Shown here piece after piece: positions 53,990 to 64,000 of a DNA stretch of 64,000 nt. Position numbers and translations under genes: made by a program. Origin of the DNA: Bolinopsis microptera. Lineage: Eukaryota > Ctenophora > Tentaculata > Lobata > Bolinopsidae. The DNA is taken from positions 7,664,902 to 7,728,901 of the forward strand of contig NC_087076.1 in the NCBI RefSeq assembly GCF_026151205.1, read 5' to 3'. The notes beneath the pieces were generated by a model. It ran no database searches. It was not told the origin of the DNA and saw only the letters and a program-made list of their open reading frames with translations. Position 1 is the first letter of the stretch, and each line of letters starts with the position of its first letter.

Positions 53990-54768
53990 TGATTAAAATT
54001 ATATAAGTATAACTAACTTAAATAAGTTAACTAACTTAAATAGGATATTAAAAATAAAATATAAATAATATATCCATTGTTAGTTGTTAGTATTGTTAAG
54101 CATTGAGATTGGAGATTGCAACTTTATTTAAATGAAAACATTATTATCATTTATGTCAAAAGTGGAAAAAAGTTAACAGGAGTTTCAATATAAATAGCGA
54201 TAGATTGATAATGATAAATTGTTTTGTTGGACACACATTTTCATTCACACATATTAGATTTAGATAACATCAGAACTTTTTAATAATATTGCAAAAAAAC
54301 TTCGCTCGCAACCGACTGAATTCAGGGACTTGGAAGAAAAAAAATTTACGACTGCAAAATTGCAAATGCTCATATTCAATATTGTAATAAAACATTGTAT
54401 TATTCATTGTTGCCACGTGAATTACATGCAAATATTATATATTGAATTATTCCTAAAATAGTTTTAATCTGGAAAATTATTAATAGGTAAATCATGGGCT
54501 TCATCTGCGATCTGCAAATATCTGAAAGTTCAGAAAAAGACAATTTTCAAACAATTCTATTTACGGATCATTAAAATATTTATGAAGCAAAAAGTTTCTA
54601 ACTTTAGCCCTCCCACCATTTTGCTTTGGAAGTTTATGATTTTCACCAAAACTAAAAAAGAAATTTATAGAACATTTATAAATGCTTCCTCATTCCTAAG
54701 CCGCAAACATCAAAATTTGTCAAAATTTTAGTTAATTGAAAAGCTTTAAATAATTGCAGTCACTTCGA
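53990..54768. other. AT-rich stretch in unit 1, no gene
   Basis: Very AT-rich, with an imperfect TAACTAACTTAAATAAG repeat near 54,010-54,040. No coding frame. The same stretch recurs in unit 2 (59,090-59,880). Confidence 0.6.
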
Positions 54769-55190
54769 AAGTCGTATTCATAAAAAGCTGAAAAAATTTG
54801 GTATTCACGAATACCAAATTTTAAAATACAATTACAAACTACCTTTTGCATAGGCATTGCTAGGTAGTCTGTATGCTGTAGTCGCTAATTTTGATGAATC
54901 TCTGGCTGTAAAGTTTACAGAAGGTTCTGGTATTTACTAGATGTGTGTATTTTTCGGTGAGGACCAACTTTTTCTCCGACAACTTTTTTGTAAAATCATT
55001 ATTCAATAGGATAATTAGCTAATTACTTTACAGCCGGATATGTATCAAAATTAGCGACTACCTACCAATTCAGCTTAGCAATTGCTAAGCAAAAGGTAGT
55101 TGGTATTCATAAAAGGTAGTTGATATTCATAATTTTTTTATTTGGTATTCATGAATACCAAATTTTTTCAACTTTTTATGAATACGACTT
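54769..55190. mobile_element. MITE with long inverted ends, copy 1 (422 bp)
   Basis: Starts AAGTCGTATTCATAAAAAGC and ends with its inverse (CTTTTTATGAATACGACTT). Inside each end lies a hairpin TTTGGTATTCACGAATACCA or TTTGGTATTCATGAATACCA, and further in an inverted pair around CAAACTACCTTTTGC / GCAAAAGGTAGTTGG and TAGTCGCTAATTTTGAT / ATCAAAATTAGCGACTA. No ORF. The target duplication is unclear. It lies directly 3' of CDIPT copy 1. Confidence 0.85.
55137..55142 (-). terminator. First polyadenylation hexamer after CDIPT copy 1
   Basis: AATAAA on the minus strand about 125 nt past the CDIPT stop, located inside the MITE. No hexamer is seen between the stop codon and the MITE. The equivalent in unit 2 is at 60,246-60,251. 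Confidence 0.4.
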
Positions 55191-55267
55191 ACGCGATCTT
55201 ATCTGTACAGAGCTAGATATAACTAATAATGTTTAACAATATCAGAAGAAAGAACACGTTGATTTTT

Positions 55268-58200
55268 CTATTCCTTTGCTCGAGTGTGTTCCTCCGTGTC
55301 AACAACAACGATGTTATTTGCTGCAGCTATTAACTGTACCACTGATATCACGCTCTGAAATAAAGACAATAACAATAAAGTGCACTACCTGGACCCAAGT
55401 TCGACACGTACTAAAGTTCGACAAGAGAACTTCGACTGTCGAACTACAAACTAGAGTTTTGAAATCTCCGATCTCAAGCAACAATCCCTTACGGTTTTGA
55501 AATCTATTCGTTTGTTTGGTTCCCACTTGTCTCATGCTGTTCAACTATGTGTGAATGTAATCTCTATATTCCATATCTATGAACATTTAATGGACATCAG
55601 ACTGAATTGTTAGTTAGCAGAATTGTAGACTTAGCGGAGAGATAAAAGACTATCGTGGTAACTCGTACTCCGTTTTATAGATCTAGATTGTAGAGTACGC
55701 TATATAAATATCTACCACATACCACACTTTATATTATCACAAACGACTAGTAACCGAGTACCCGTCTAGAGATTTGGCTGTTGAACCGGAAACAGTCTGA
55801 TATCAATCTATTTTCCTGTTAGCTAGACCAGAACTGATTGGCAAACAGGAAAATTAGAACTACGTATACTGAAAGGTTTTGGAATTTCTAACCGCTGGTT
55901 GCTAGATGTCAGAAAATTGTTTTATCTGCAATTGAACCCTGTGATCCTTCCTATGATGAGGACCCGGCAATAACCGTTGGATCACAAGCAGAAACTATTT
56001 GTCGAACTAGAGTACGCTACCTGGACTCTAGTTCGACTCATACCGAAGTTCGACAGGGGTGATATCTGGCGAACTTAAGTTGTCGAACTAGAATACGTGA
56101 ATCACCTCCGGCTAGATTTCAAGAAATAAAATACAAAATTCCTCGAGAACCGGTTAAAATAACGTTCATCAACAAAGCAAGGACCTACCTTGAGGACCAT
56201 AACCGGTGCACAGCAGATAACTACTGATCTGAAGAAACCATAACCTCCGATATTGGGACCTTCACTAAAGTAAAGTAGGTAGAGGGCCGCGAAGAATAAC
56301 TCGTTTCCTGGGAGAGAGAGAACAGTGTAAATAAATCCAGTAAATAATTTGTGCACTTATAACGCATGGGACCCGGACTCTACGGCGTAAGATTTTCGGG
56401 CGCAAAAAATTGAGGTTTGGGTTTGGTTATGACATGCGAGAATTTTTCTGAATAGCTCACGCGGTAGAGTCTGAAGAGGTAAAGTACCGAACCCTTTTTT
56501 TTGTAGATTCCTCCAAGTTAATAGATTAATAATATCAGTGAAAAATTCGTCGGTGGATGGGTGGATACTCGTGTAATTCACGAATGACTTATATTACTTA
56601 TATATAAGTAATAATAATATAATTATATTATACTTAATCACCAATCAAGAAAATGGTAAAAGTTGTGGGAATGGTTTTTTTCGGTATAGTGCCGACAAAC
56701 CTCTGCAGACGAACCTAAATGATTAAGGTTTTTATAAATTGGAGATTCGGACGATGGTTTAATTGGTGGTTCATTAGTAAGGAGTCTAGTTGTTCATTAG
56801 TTGTTGTCATTTATTATAGCGGCGGGTGCTATCTGAAATATATACGAGATTTAATTCGACTTAGCTGCCCCCTCTCTCACTCTCCCTCATTGCGTAACCT
56901 GCAATAATTAAATATTCATAGTGGGCCTGACACCATGATTGCTACTGTCCGCGGGGTCTTTTAGGAAGCTCAATTGCTAATATTATTGGAAATAATGTTA
57001 AATAATGTTAATTTGTAATTAATTGGAAATAATGTTAATAAAGTTTGTCACTATGGTGATGTTTTATAATTTTGTTTTATAGATGACTCTTGATCGCTTG
57101 ACAATTTTGTCGCAACACGCAAGCTTTTTTATAATGCAGTTTTGGACAGTTCATACTTTTGGCCCTTTAATTAAAGTTTAAACTGCGACAGTGAAATCCC
57201 GGCAGTAGGCTGGGTTACACTTGTAAAATGATAATGACATAAAGATTAATAGAGTTAAACTGCACCTGCACACATTGAGAAGAGAACGGTTCTGTTTTGG
57301 TAGTAGTAATACAGTATCGGGTTAGAGGACAGGTCTATAGTCTTGTGTGAGGTGGCACCTGATTTAGGCGGTATAAAATAATAAATTTGGAAAGGTTAGT
57401 TCCCCACCACTGGCACTAGCTTCACATCGCGATATTCCCATACATTTTTAAAATCTTCAATAAACTCTATAATGTATAATGTATAATATTTAAGTTTGTA
57501 TCAGGATACGTTCAAACAGTAGATTTTCTCCGTAATTGTGAAATGATCCTCGTTAAAAAGGGTGATCGAGAGATAAACCATCTCTTTAAGTTTCAATTCA
57601 AGATCTTAGTAAATTCTGCAATAACCTGAGTAGTGGGAAGCAGTGAGATGAAGCCAGTGCGAAACTATGTCCAGGACTGCGTAACATTGGAAGAAAAAGA
57701 ACCAATCTTTGTACAGAAGGCCCAGTGCCATAACCAGCCCTAATGTGCTACATCTGATAATAAATATTATGTTATTAACCTGTCAACCTGACACGTGATA
57801 ATAGAAGTGTGATATTGAGTTAAGTGATTGGCCAAAAATTGATCGTTTCAATTTCTCATGGCAAACCTTTTTTTTCTTATGCTTCCATAAAAACAACTTG
57901 GTATCTAAAAGCTCCCGCCAACCTAATAGTCCGGAAGTATCAGACAAACCTGTCGGTGAGCATGTCTAACATTGCACCCAGTTTTGAAGTCTGGCCGAGC
58001 ATTCTGGCGGCGTGACCGTCAACCGCGTCCAGCAGCTGACTCAACAGATAGCAGGTCATGGTCACATGGTACATTCCAGGATCTGTTATAAAGTAGAAAG
58101 CGACAAACATGAGCGCAACTCTGGCGTATCCGATGAGGTTCGGGACAAAAAGATAAACGTTGGGTTCCGTTGAAGCCATCTCCGTACTACTACTATCCAT
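55268..58200 (-). CDS. CDIPT: Phosphatidylinositol synthase (CDP-diacylglycerol-inositol 3-phosphatidyltransferase), copy 1
   Basis: Makes phosphatidylinositol from CDP-diacylglycerol and myo-inositol in the ER membrane. Five exons, read downward: 58200-57950, 57753-57626, 57358-57266, 56307-56189, 55354-55268; all GT-AG, phases agree, 225 aa (the human enzyme has 213). Residues 15-30 read VYLFVPNLIGYARVAL. The CDP-alcohol transferase signature D-x2-DG-x2-AR-x8-G-x3-D-x3-D is complete (DAVDGHAAR, residue 58 onward, to MLDMLTD). Later blocks are SHWLHL, THE family SHK.IDLS.NP motif (here SHKTIDLSSNP), GNELFFAALYLLYFSEGP, and a tail SVISVVQLIAAANN ending in charged residues. The ATG precedes a short polar N-terminus and is only 54 bp from the stop of the upstream exon. 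An intact gene with no defect seen. Confidence 0.95.
56001..56037. repeat. GTCGAACTAGAGT hairpin in CDIPT intron 4 (copy 1)
   Basis: Perfect 13-bp arms GTCGAACTAGAGT and ACTCTAGTTCGAC with an 11-nt loop. The surrounding stretch (56,011-56,096) resembles 55,380-55,455: both have ACCTGGAC, AGTTCGAC, AAGTTCGACA and GTCGAACTA in the same order. The unit 2 counterpart is 61,125-61,161. Confidence 0.85.
56645..56775. repeat. Dispersed repeat, copy 2 (CDIPT intron 3)
   Basis: Related to 3,248-3,385 (see there); inside CDIPT intron 3 of unit 1. Confidence 0.6.
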
Positions 58201-58254
58201 TATTTGAGGGATAAGCGGTTAGATAAGATGAGATTTGCTAAAACTTGAGAGATT
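58201..58254 (-). promoter_or_regulatory. 54-bp spacer between two same-strand genes, with an acceptor-like site
   Basis: Between the stop of the upstream exon and the CDIPT ATG. The minus strand reads CTCAAGTTTTAG followed by CAAATC, a 3' splice-site-like sequence 37 nt before the ATG. The spacer is far too short for an ordinary separate promoter outside coding sequence. It fits spliced-leader processing of a polycistronic RNA, or a CDIPT promoter located within the upstream gene. Identical arrangement in unit 2. Confidence 0.45.
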
Positions 58255-58362
58255 TTAGTACGAAAAGTCGTCGTCGTCGTTGAATAGTATGAAATAAGCA
58301 AGGATGGTACTGAACATAACAGTGTCAGCACCAATCAATAGCCAGAGAGCTCCTCGGGCGAT
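58255..58362 (-). CDS. Last exon of an unidentified membrane protein, copy 1
   Basis: Acceptor CCTTTTCAG, then 35 codons in phase 0: IARGALWLLIGADTVMFSTI continuing as a hydrophobic helix (to about residue 27), followed by an Asp run (NDDDDFSY) and stop TAA. It is one transmembrane segment with an acidic C-tail. I do not recognise the family. Upstream exons were not found in unit 1, which ends about 570 bp further on, so this copy is probably an orphaned fragment created by the duplication. The exon is conserved in unit 2 without change in frame, which supports its being coding. Confidence 0.65.
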   Translation of the reverse strand: MARGALWLLIGADTVMFSTILAYFILFNDDDDFSY

Positions 58363-59089
58363 CTGAAAAGGAGAGGAACGTAAAAACACTAAAATTAAAA
58401 AGTACAAGCAACGTTATGCACTTGAATACCGGTGAGAAAGCAACTGAGGAAAAACTACTCTTGAAATATTATTATTCTATTGTATACGTTGCATTGTATA
58501 TCGTAAGTTAATTAATGAATTCATTGCGAACAATATAATTATACACTCCCTTGCAAAACGCTCGACGTTAGAAGAACTTTCGAATGTTTCCCTTCCCAAA
58601 CTTTCCAGCACAATACAACACGTTAAACAAACGATGGAGCATAATTACGTATGTCAAAGAAACAAAACTCATTATTATCTCCGGTTACACAAAACTATTT
58701 ACTAAACACTGAACAACAAACAATGATCTAATTCTACGCACAATGCAGTGTGCAACGTTTACGTGTACATATTATTAGTTCCTTAGTGTAATCTGAAGCG
58801 AGAAAGGATTGGTGCCGCGGCCGCCAGGTTCAACCCTAAAAGTTGGTTGAGCAGTTTTTATTAGAAAAACAACTACCAGATTTACACTTTTTTTCTTAAG
58901 AAGGATTCTTAAGAAGGATTGATACCCAGGCAGCATATTATAAAATATTTGTTTCAAATAAGACCGCGTCGACGAGTCTGGAGTCGAACTCGGCGCGAGT
59001 CTTGGTAGGTTATAAACGGAAACCTACAATAAACATACAACATAGATTGAGCTGCTGCCGGTGACAGGCTGAGCGCCGCCCAGTAAACT

Positions 59090-59880
59090 TTGATTAAAAT
59101 TATATAAGTATAACTAACTTAAATAAGTTAACTAACTTAAATAGGATACTAAAAATAAAATATAAATAATATATCCATTGTTAGTATTAGTAGTATTGTT
59201 AAGCATTGAGATTGGAGATTGCAACTTTATTTAAATGAAAACATTATTATCATTTATGTCAAAAGTGGAAAAAAGTTAACAGGAGTTTCAATATAAATAG
59301 CAATAGATTGATAATGATAAATTGTTTTGTTGGACACACATTTTCATTCACACATATTAGATTTAGATAACATCAGAACTTTTTAATAATATTGCAAAAA
59401 AACTTCGCTCGCAACCGACTGAATTCAGGGACTTGGAAGAAAAAAAATTTACGACTGCAAAATTGCAAATGCTCATATTCAATATTGTAATAAAAAATTG
59501 TATTATTCATTGTTGCCACGTGAATTATATGCAAATATTATATATTTAATTATTCCTAAAATAGTTTTAAATCTGGAAAATTATTAATAGGTAAATCATG
59601 GGCTTCATCTGCGATCTGCAAATATCTGAAAGTTCAGAAAAAGACAGTTTTCAAAGTTCAAACAATTCTATTTACGGATCATTAAAATATTTATGAAGCA
59701 AAAAGTTTCTAACTTTAGCCTCTCCCACCATTTTGCTTTGGAAGTTTACGATTTTCACCAAAACTAAAAAAGAAATTTATAGAACATTTATAAATGCTTC
59801 CTCATTCCTAAGCCGCAAACATCAAAATTTGTCACAATTTTAGTTAATTGAAAAGCTTTAAATAATTGCAGTCACTTCGA
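59090..59880. other. AT-rich stretch in unit 2, no gene
   Basis: Counterpart of 53,990-54,768; no coding frame. Confidence 0.6.
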
Positions 59881-60299
59881 AAGTCGTATTCATAAAAAGC
59901 TGAAAAAATTTGGTATTCACGAATACCAAATTTTAAAATACAATTACAAACTACCTTTTGCTAGGCATTGCTAGGTAGTCTGTATGCTGTAGTCGCTAAT
60001 TTTGATGAATCTCTGGCTGTAAAGTTTACAGAAGGTTCTGGTATTTACTAGATGTGTATTTTTCGGTGAGGACCAACTTTTTCTCCGACAACTTTTTTGT
60101 AAAATCATTATTCAATAGGATAATTAGCTAATTACTTTACAGCCGGATATGTATCAAAATTAGCGACTACCTAGCAATTCAGCTTAGCAATTGCTAAGCA
60201 AAAGGTAGTTGGTATTCATAAAAGGTAGTTGATATTCATAATTTTTTTATTTGGTATTCATGAATACCAAATTTTTTCAACTTTTTATGAATACGACTT
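59881..60299. mobile_element. MITE with long inverted ends, copy 2
   Basis: Counterpart of 54,769-55,190, carried along by the segmental duplication rather than inserted independently (same position and same flanks). 419 bp. Confidence 0.85.
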
Positions 60300-60375
60300 A
60301 CGCGATCTTATCTGTACAGAGCTAGAGATAACTATAATGTTTAACAATATCAGAAGAAAGAACACGTTGATTTTT

Positions 60376-63339
60376 CTATTCCTTTGCTCGAGTGTGTTCC
60401 TCCGTGTCAACAACAACGATGTTATTTGCTGCAGCTATTAACTGTACCACTGATATCACGCTCTGAAATAAAGACAATAACAATAAATAAAGTGCACTAC
60501 CTGGACCCAAGTTCGACACGTACTAAAGTTCGACAAGAGAACTTCGACTGTCGAACTACAAACTAGAGTTTTGAAATCTCCGATCTCAAGCAACAATCCC
60601 TTACGGTTTTGAAATCTATTCGTTTGTTTGGTTCCCACTTGTCTCATGCTGTTCAACTATGTGTGAATGTAATCTCTATAATCCATATCTATGAACATTT
60701 AATAGACATCAGACTCAATTGTTAGTTAGCAGAATTGTAGACTTAGCGGAGAGATAAAATACTATCGTAGTAACTCGTACTCCGTTTTATAGATCTATAT
60801 TGTAGAGTACGCTATATAAATATCTACCACATATCACACTTTATGTTTAATTATCACAAACGACTAGTAACCGAGTACCCGTCTAGAGATTTGGCTGTTG
60901 AACCGGAAACAGTCTGATATCAATCTATTTTCCTGTTAGCTAGACCAGAACTGATTGGCAAACAGGAAAATTAGAACTACGTATACTGAAAGGTTTTGGA
61001 ATTTCTAACCGCTGGTTGCTAGATGTCAGAAAATTGTTTTATCTGCAATTGAACCCTGTGATCCTTCCTATGATGAGGACCCGGCAATAACCGTTGGATC
61101 ACAAGTGCATGGCAGAAACTATTTGTCGAACTAGAGTACGCTACCTGGACTCTAGTTCGACTCATACCGAAGTTCGACAGGGGTGATATCTGGCGAACTT
61201 AAGTTGTCAAACTAGAATACGTGAATCACCTCCGGCTAGATTTCAAGAAATAAAATACAACATTCCTCGAGAACCGGTTAAGATAACGTTCATCAACAAA
61301 GCAAGGACCTTAGGACCTACCTTGAGGACCATAACCGGTGCACAGCAGATAACTACTGATCTGAAGAAACCGTAACCTCCGAAATTGGGACCTTCACTAA
61401 AGTAAAGTAGGTAGAGGGCCGCGAAGAATAACTCGTTTCCTGGGAGAGAGAACAGTGTAAATAAATCCAGTAAATAATTTGTGCACTTATTACGCATGGG
61501 ACCCGGACTCTACGGCGTAAGATTTCCGGGCGCAAAAAATTGAGGTTTGTGTTTGGTTATGACAAAGGGGAATTTTTCTGAATAGCTCACGCGGTAGAGT
61601 CTAACGAGGTAGAGTACCGAACCCTTTTTTTGTAGATTCCTCCAAGTTAATAGATTAATAATATCAGTGAAAAATTCGTAGGTGGATGGGTGGGTACTTG
61701 TGTAATTCACGAATGACTTATATTACTTATATATAAGTAATATAAGTATATTATACTTAATCAACAATCAAGAAAATGGTAAAAGTTGTGGGAATGGTTT
61801 TTTCGGTATAGTGCCGACAAACCTCTGACGAACCTAAATGATTAAGGTTTTTATAAATTGGAGATTCGGACGATGGTTTAATTGTTCATTAGTAAGGAGT
61901 ATAGTTGTTCATTAGTTGTTGTCATTTATTATAGCGGCGGGTGCTATCTGAAATATATACGAGGTTTAATTCGACTTGGCTGCCCCCTCTCTCACTATCC
62001 CTCATTGTAATTGCGTAACCTGCAATAATTAAATATTCATAGTGGGCCTGACACAGTGACTCCATGATTGCTGCTACTGTCCGCGGGGTCTTTTAGGAAG
62101 CTCAATTGCTAATATTATTGGAAATAATGTTAAATAATGTTAATTTGTAATTTATTGGAAATAATGTTAATAAAGTTTGACTGTAGTCACTATGGTGATG
62201 TTTCATCATTTTGTTTTACAGATGACTCTTGATCGCTTGACAATTTTGTCGCAACACGCAAGCTTTTTTATAATGCAGTTTTGGACAGTTCATACTTTTG
62301 GCCCTTTAATTAAAGTTTAAACTGCGACAGTGAAATCCCGGCAGTAGGCTGGGCTACACTTGTAAAATGATAATGACATAAAGATTAATAGAGTTAAACT
62401 GTACCTGCACACATCGAGAAGAGAACGGTTCTGTTTTGGTAGTAGTAATACAGTATCGGGTTAGAGGACAGGTCTATAGTCTTGTGTGAGGTGGCACCTG
62501 AGGGGGGCGGTATAAAATAATAAATTTGGAAAAGTTAGTTCCCCACCACTGGCACTAGCTTCACAACGCGATATAACCATACATTTTTTAAATCTTCAAT
62601 AAACTCTATAATGTATGTTTAATGTATATGTTTAACTTTAAGTTTGTATTAGTATACGTTCAAACAGTAGATATTCTTCGTTATTGTGAAATGATCCTCG
62701 TTAAAAAGGGTGATCGAGAGAAACCATCTCTTTCAATTCAAGATCACAGTAAATTCTGCAATAACCTGAGTAGTGGGAAGCAGTGAGATGAAGCCAGTGC
62801 GAAACTATGTCCAGGACTGCGTAACATTGGAAGAAAAAGAACCAATCTTTGTACAGAAGGCCCAGTGCCATAACCAGCCCTAATGTGCTACATCTGATAA
62901 TAAATATTATGTTATTAACCAGCCAACCTGACACGTGATAATAGAAGTGTGATATTGAGTTAAGTGATTGGCCAAAAATTGATCGTTTCAATTTCTCATG
63001 GCAAACCTTTTTTTCTTATGCTTCCATAAAAACAACTTGGTATCTAAAAGCTCCCGCCAACCTAATGGTCCGGGAGTATCAGACAAACCTGTCGGTGAGC
63101 ATGTCTAACATTGCACCCAGTTTTGAAGTCTGGCCGAGCATTCTGGCGGCGTGACCGTCAACCGCGTCCAGCAGCTGACTCAACAGATAGCAGGTCATGG
63201 TCACATGGTACATTCCAGGATCTGTTATAAAGTAGAAAGCGACAAACATGAGCGCAACTCTGGCGTATCCGATGAGGTTCGGGACAAAAAGATAAACGTT
63301 GGGTTCCGTTGAAGCCATCTCCGTACTACTACTATCCAT
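60376..63339 (-). CDS. CDIPT: Phosphatidylinositol synthase, copy 2
   Basis: Same five-exon structure as copy 1: 63339-63089, 62893-62766, 62497-62405, 61439-61321, 60462-60376, with every exon of identical length and all splice sites kept. The only protein difference I found is in exon 4, where copy 1 has GPNIGG and copy 2 has GPNFGG (residue 163 by my count); one silent change was seen in exon 3. All catalytic residues of the DG-AR-G-D-D signature are intact. Introns differ by many small indels while exons are nearly unchanged. This suggests either purifying selection on both copies or two alleles of one gene placed in tandem. Confidence 0.95.
61125..61161. repeat. GTCGAACTAGAGT hairpin in CDIPT intron 4 (copy 2)
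   Basis: Same perfect 13-bp arms as at 56,001-56,037. Confidence 0.85.
61774..61890. repeat. Dispersed repeat, copy 3
   Basis: Counterpart of 56,645-56,775 in unit 2 and related to 3,248-3,385. Confidence 0.6.
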
Positions 63340-63393
63340 TATTTGAGGGATAAGCGGTTAGATAAGATGAGATTTGCTAAAACTTGAGAGATT
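63340..63393 (-). promoter_or_regulatory. 54-bp intergenic spacer, unit 2
   Basis: Same 54-bp distance and the same acceptor-like TTTTAG as at 58,201-58,254. Confidence 0.45.
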
Positions 63394-63501
63394 TTAGTAC
63401 GAAAAGTCGTCGTCGTCGTTGAATAGTATGAAATAAGCAAGGATGGTACTGAACATAACAGTGTCAGCACCAATCAATAGCCAGAGAGCTCCTCGGGCGA
63501 T
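63394..63501 (-). CDS. Last exon of an unidentified membrane protein, copy 2
   Basis: Same 35 codons and stop as 58,255-58,362, with the same acceptor. If the rest of the gene exists it should lie beyond the window end on the minus strand. This copy is the better candidate for the functional gene. Confidence 0.65.
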   Translation of the reverse strand: MARGALWLLIGADTVMFSTILAYFILFNDDDDFSY

Positions 63502-63509
63502 CTGAAAAG

Positions 63510-64000
63510 GAGAGGAACGTAAAACACTAAAACACTAAAATTAAAAAGTACAAGCAACGTTATGCACTTGAATACCGGCGAGAAAGCAACTGAGGAAAAA
63601 CTACTCTTGAAATATTATTATTCTATTGTATACGTTGCATTGTAGATCGTAAGTTAATTAATGAATTCATTGCGAACAATATAATTATACACTCCCTTGC
63701 AAAACACTCGACGTAAGAAGAACTTTCGAATGTTTCCTTTCCCAAACTTTCCAGCACAATACAACACTCAACACGTTAAACAAACGCTGGAGCATAATTA
63801 CGTATGTCAAAGAAACAAAACTCATTATTATCTCCGGTTACACATAACTATTTACTAAACACTGAACAACAAACAATGATCTATCTACGCACAATGCAGT
63901 GTGCAACGTTTACGTGTACATATTATTAGTTCCTTAGTGTAATCTGAGCGAGAAGGATTGGTGCCGCGGCCGCTAGGTTCAACCCTAAAAGTTGGTTGAG
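63510..64000. other. Window end, no gene recognised
   Basis: Intron or upstream sequence of the membrane-protein gene. It contains a short CpG-rich patch (GGTGCCGCGGCCGC near 63,960). Indels between the two units here (GAAGCGAGAAAGG versus GAGCGAGAAGG) argue against coding. Confidence 0.5.

Larger units (their letters stand above)
53828..58937. repeat. Tandem duplication, unit 1 (about 5.1 kb)
   Basis: Collinear with 58,938 to the window end, with small indels and scattered substitutions (a few percent by eye). It contains a full CDIPT gene, one exon of an upstream gene and a MITE. The offset grows from 5106 to 5139 bp because of indels. Unit 1 ends near a CCCAGGCAGCATATTATAAA junction resembling the repeat at its own left edge. 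Confidence 0.95.
58938..64000. repeat. Tandem duplication, unit 2 (runs to the window end)
   Basis: Starts TATAAAATATTTGTTTCAAA and follows unit 1 base by base apart from small indels: for example GGACCTTA doubled at 61,311, TTTAA inserted near 60,844, and AAACACT doubled near 63,525. At the window end it is still within about 85 bp of where unit 1 stops. Confidence 0.95.

Noticed and set aside
55314-55544. 76-codon minus-strand frame overlapping CDIPT exon 5
   Set aside because: It is in a different frame from the exon that continues the enzyme; the true reading starts at the acceptor TTATTTCAG and ends at 55268.
58775-58957. 60-codon minus-strand frame at the end of unit 1, considered as an upstream exon of the membrane-protein gene
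   Set aside because: The unit 2 counterpart has indels that shift the frame and no suitable donor follows the GGCGGCCGCGG patch, so it is unlikely to be coding.

Overview
The window is from a eukaryotic, almost certainly invertebrate metazoan nuclear genome. It is AT-rich and gene-poor. Its genes are split by GT-AG introns of 0.2-7.6 kb, and it carries non-LTR retrotransposon fragments, MITEs, foldback repeats and long simple repeats. The recognisable genes are a K+-dependent Na+/Ca2+ exchanger, a class A GPCR and phosphatidylinositol synthase. The species cannot be named from the sequence. Bacterial-style features (operators, riboswitches, CRISPR) are absent.

Layout: 1-2.6 kb holds fragments of at least two non-LTR elements and the end of a G-rich-terminus DNA element. 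About 2.6-17.5 kb has no gene that I can support. From 17,531 to 47,554 (+) an NCKX/SLC24A-type exchanger can be rebuilt from 11 exons by splice sites, phase continuity and family motifs. The first half of its membrane domain lies in exon 1. A run of small exons encodes the cytosolic loop, and four exons encode the second half. Exon 1 contains one extra base (near 18,191) that breaks the frame. Its introns hold a 1.5-kb TTAA-bounded element rich in a GAGGTTAACCTC palindrome, a 2.1-kb block of related satellites around a 1.5-kb pyrimidine tract, a 320-bp (GA)n array, a possible alternative last exon, and an intronless orphan GPCR on the opposite strand (38,296-39,426).

From 48.7 to 53.8 kb is a mobile-element cluster. 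It has a 507-bp hAT-type MITE with a perfect 8-bp target duplication. It also has GC-rich inverted-repeat units split by a 5'-truncated LINE that has a poly(A) tail and a 13-bp target duplication.

From about 53.8 kb to the end is a tandem duplication of about 5.1 kb. Each unit carries a full five-exon phosphatidylinositol synthase (CDIPT) gene on the minus strand; the two predicted 225-aa proteins differ at one residue that I found. Just upstream of each is the last exon of another membrane-protein gene, whose stop codon is only 54 bp from the CDIPT start codon, an operon-like spacing. The duplication could be real or could be two haplotypes joined in the assembly.

Functionally, the exchanger (Ca2+ extrusion), a G-protein-coupled receptor and PI synthase (supply of phosphoinositides for receptor/PLC signalling) all belong to calcium and lipid signalling, but nothing in the sequence shows that they are co-regulated.
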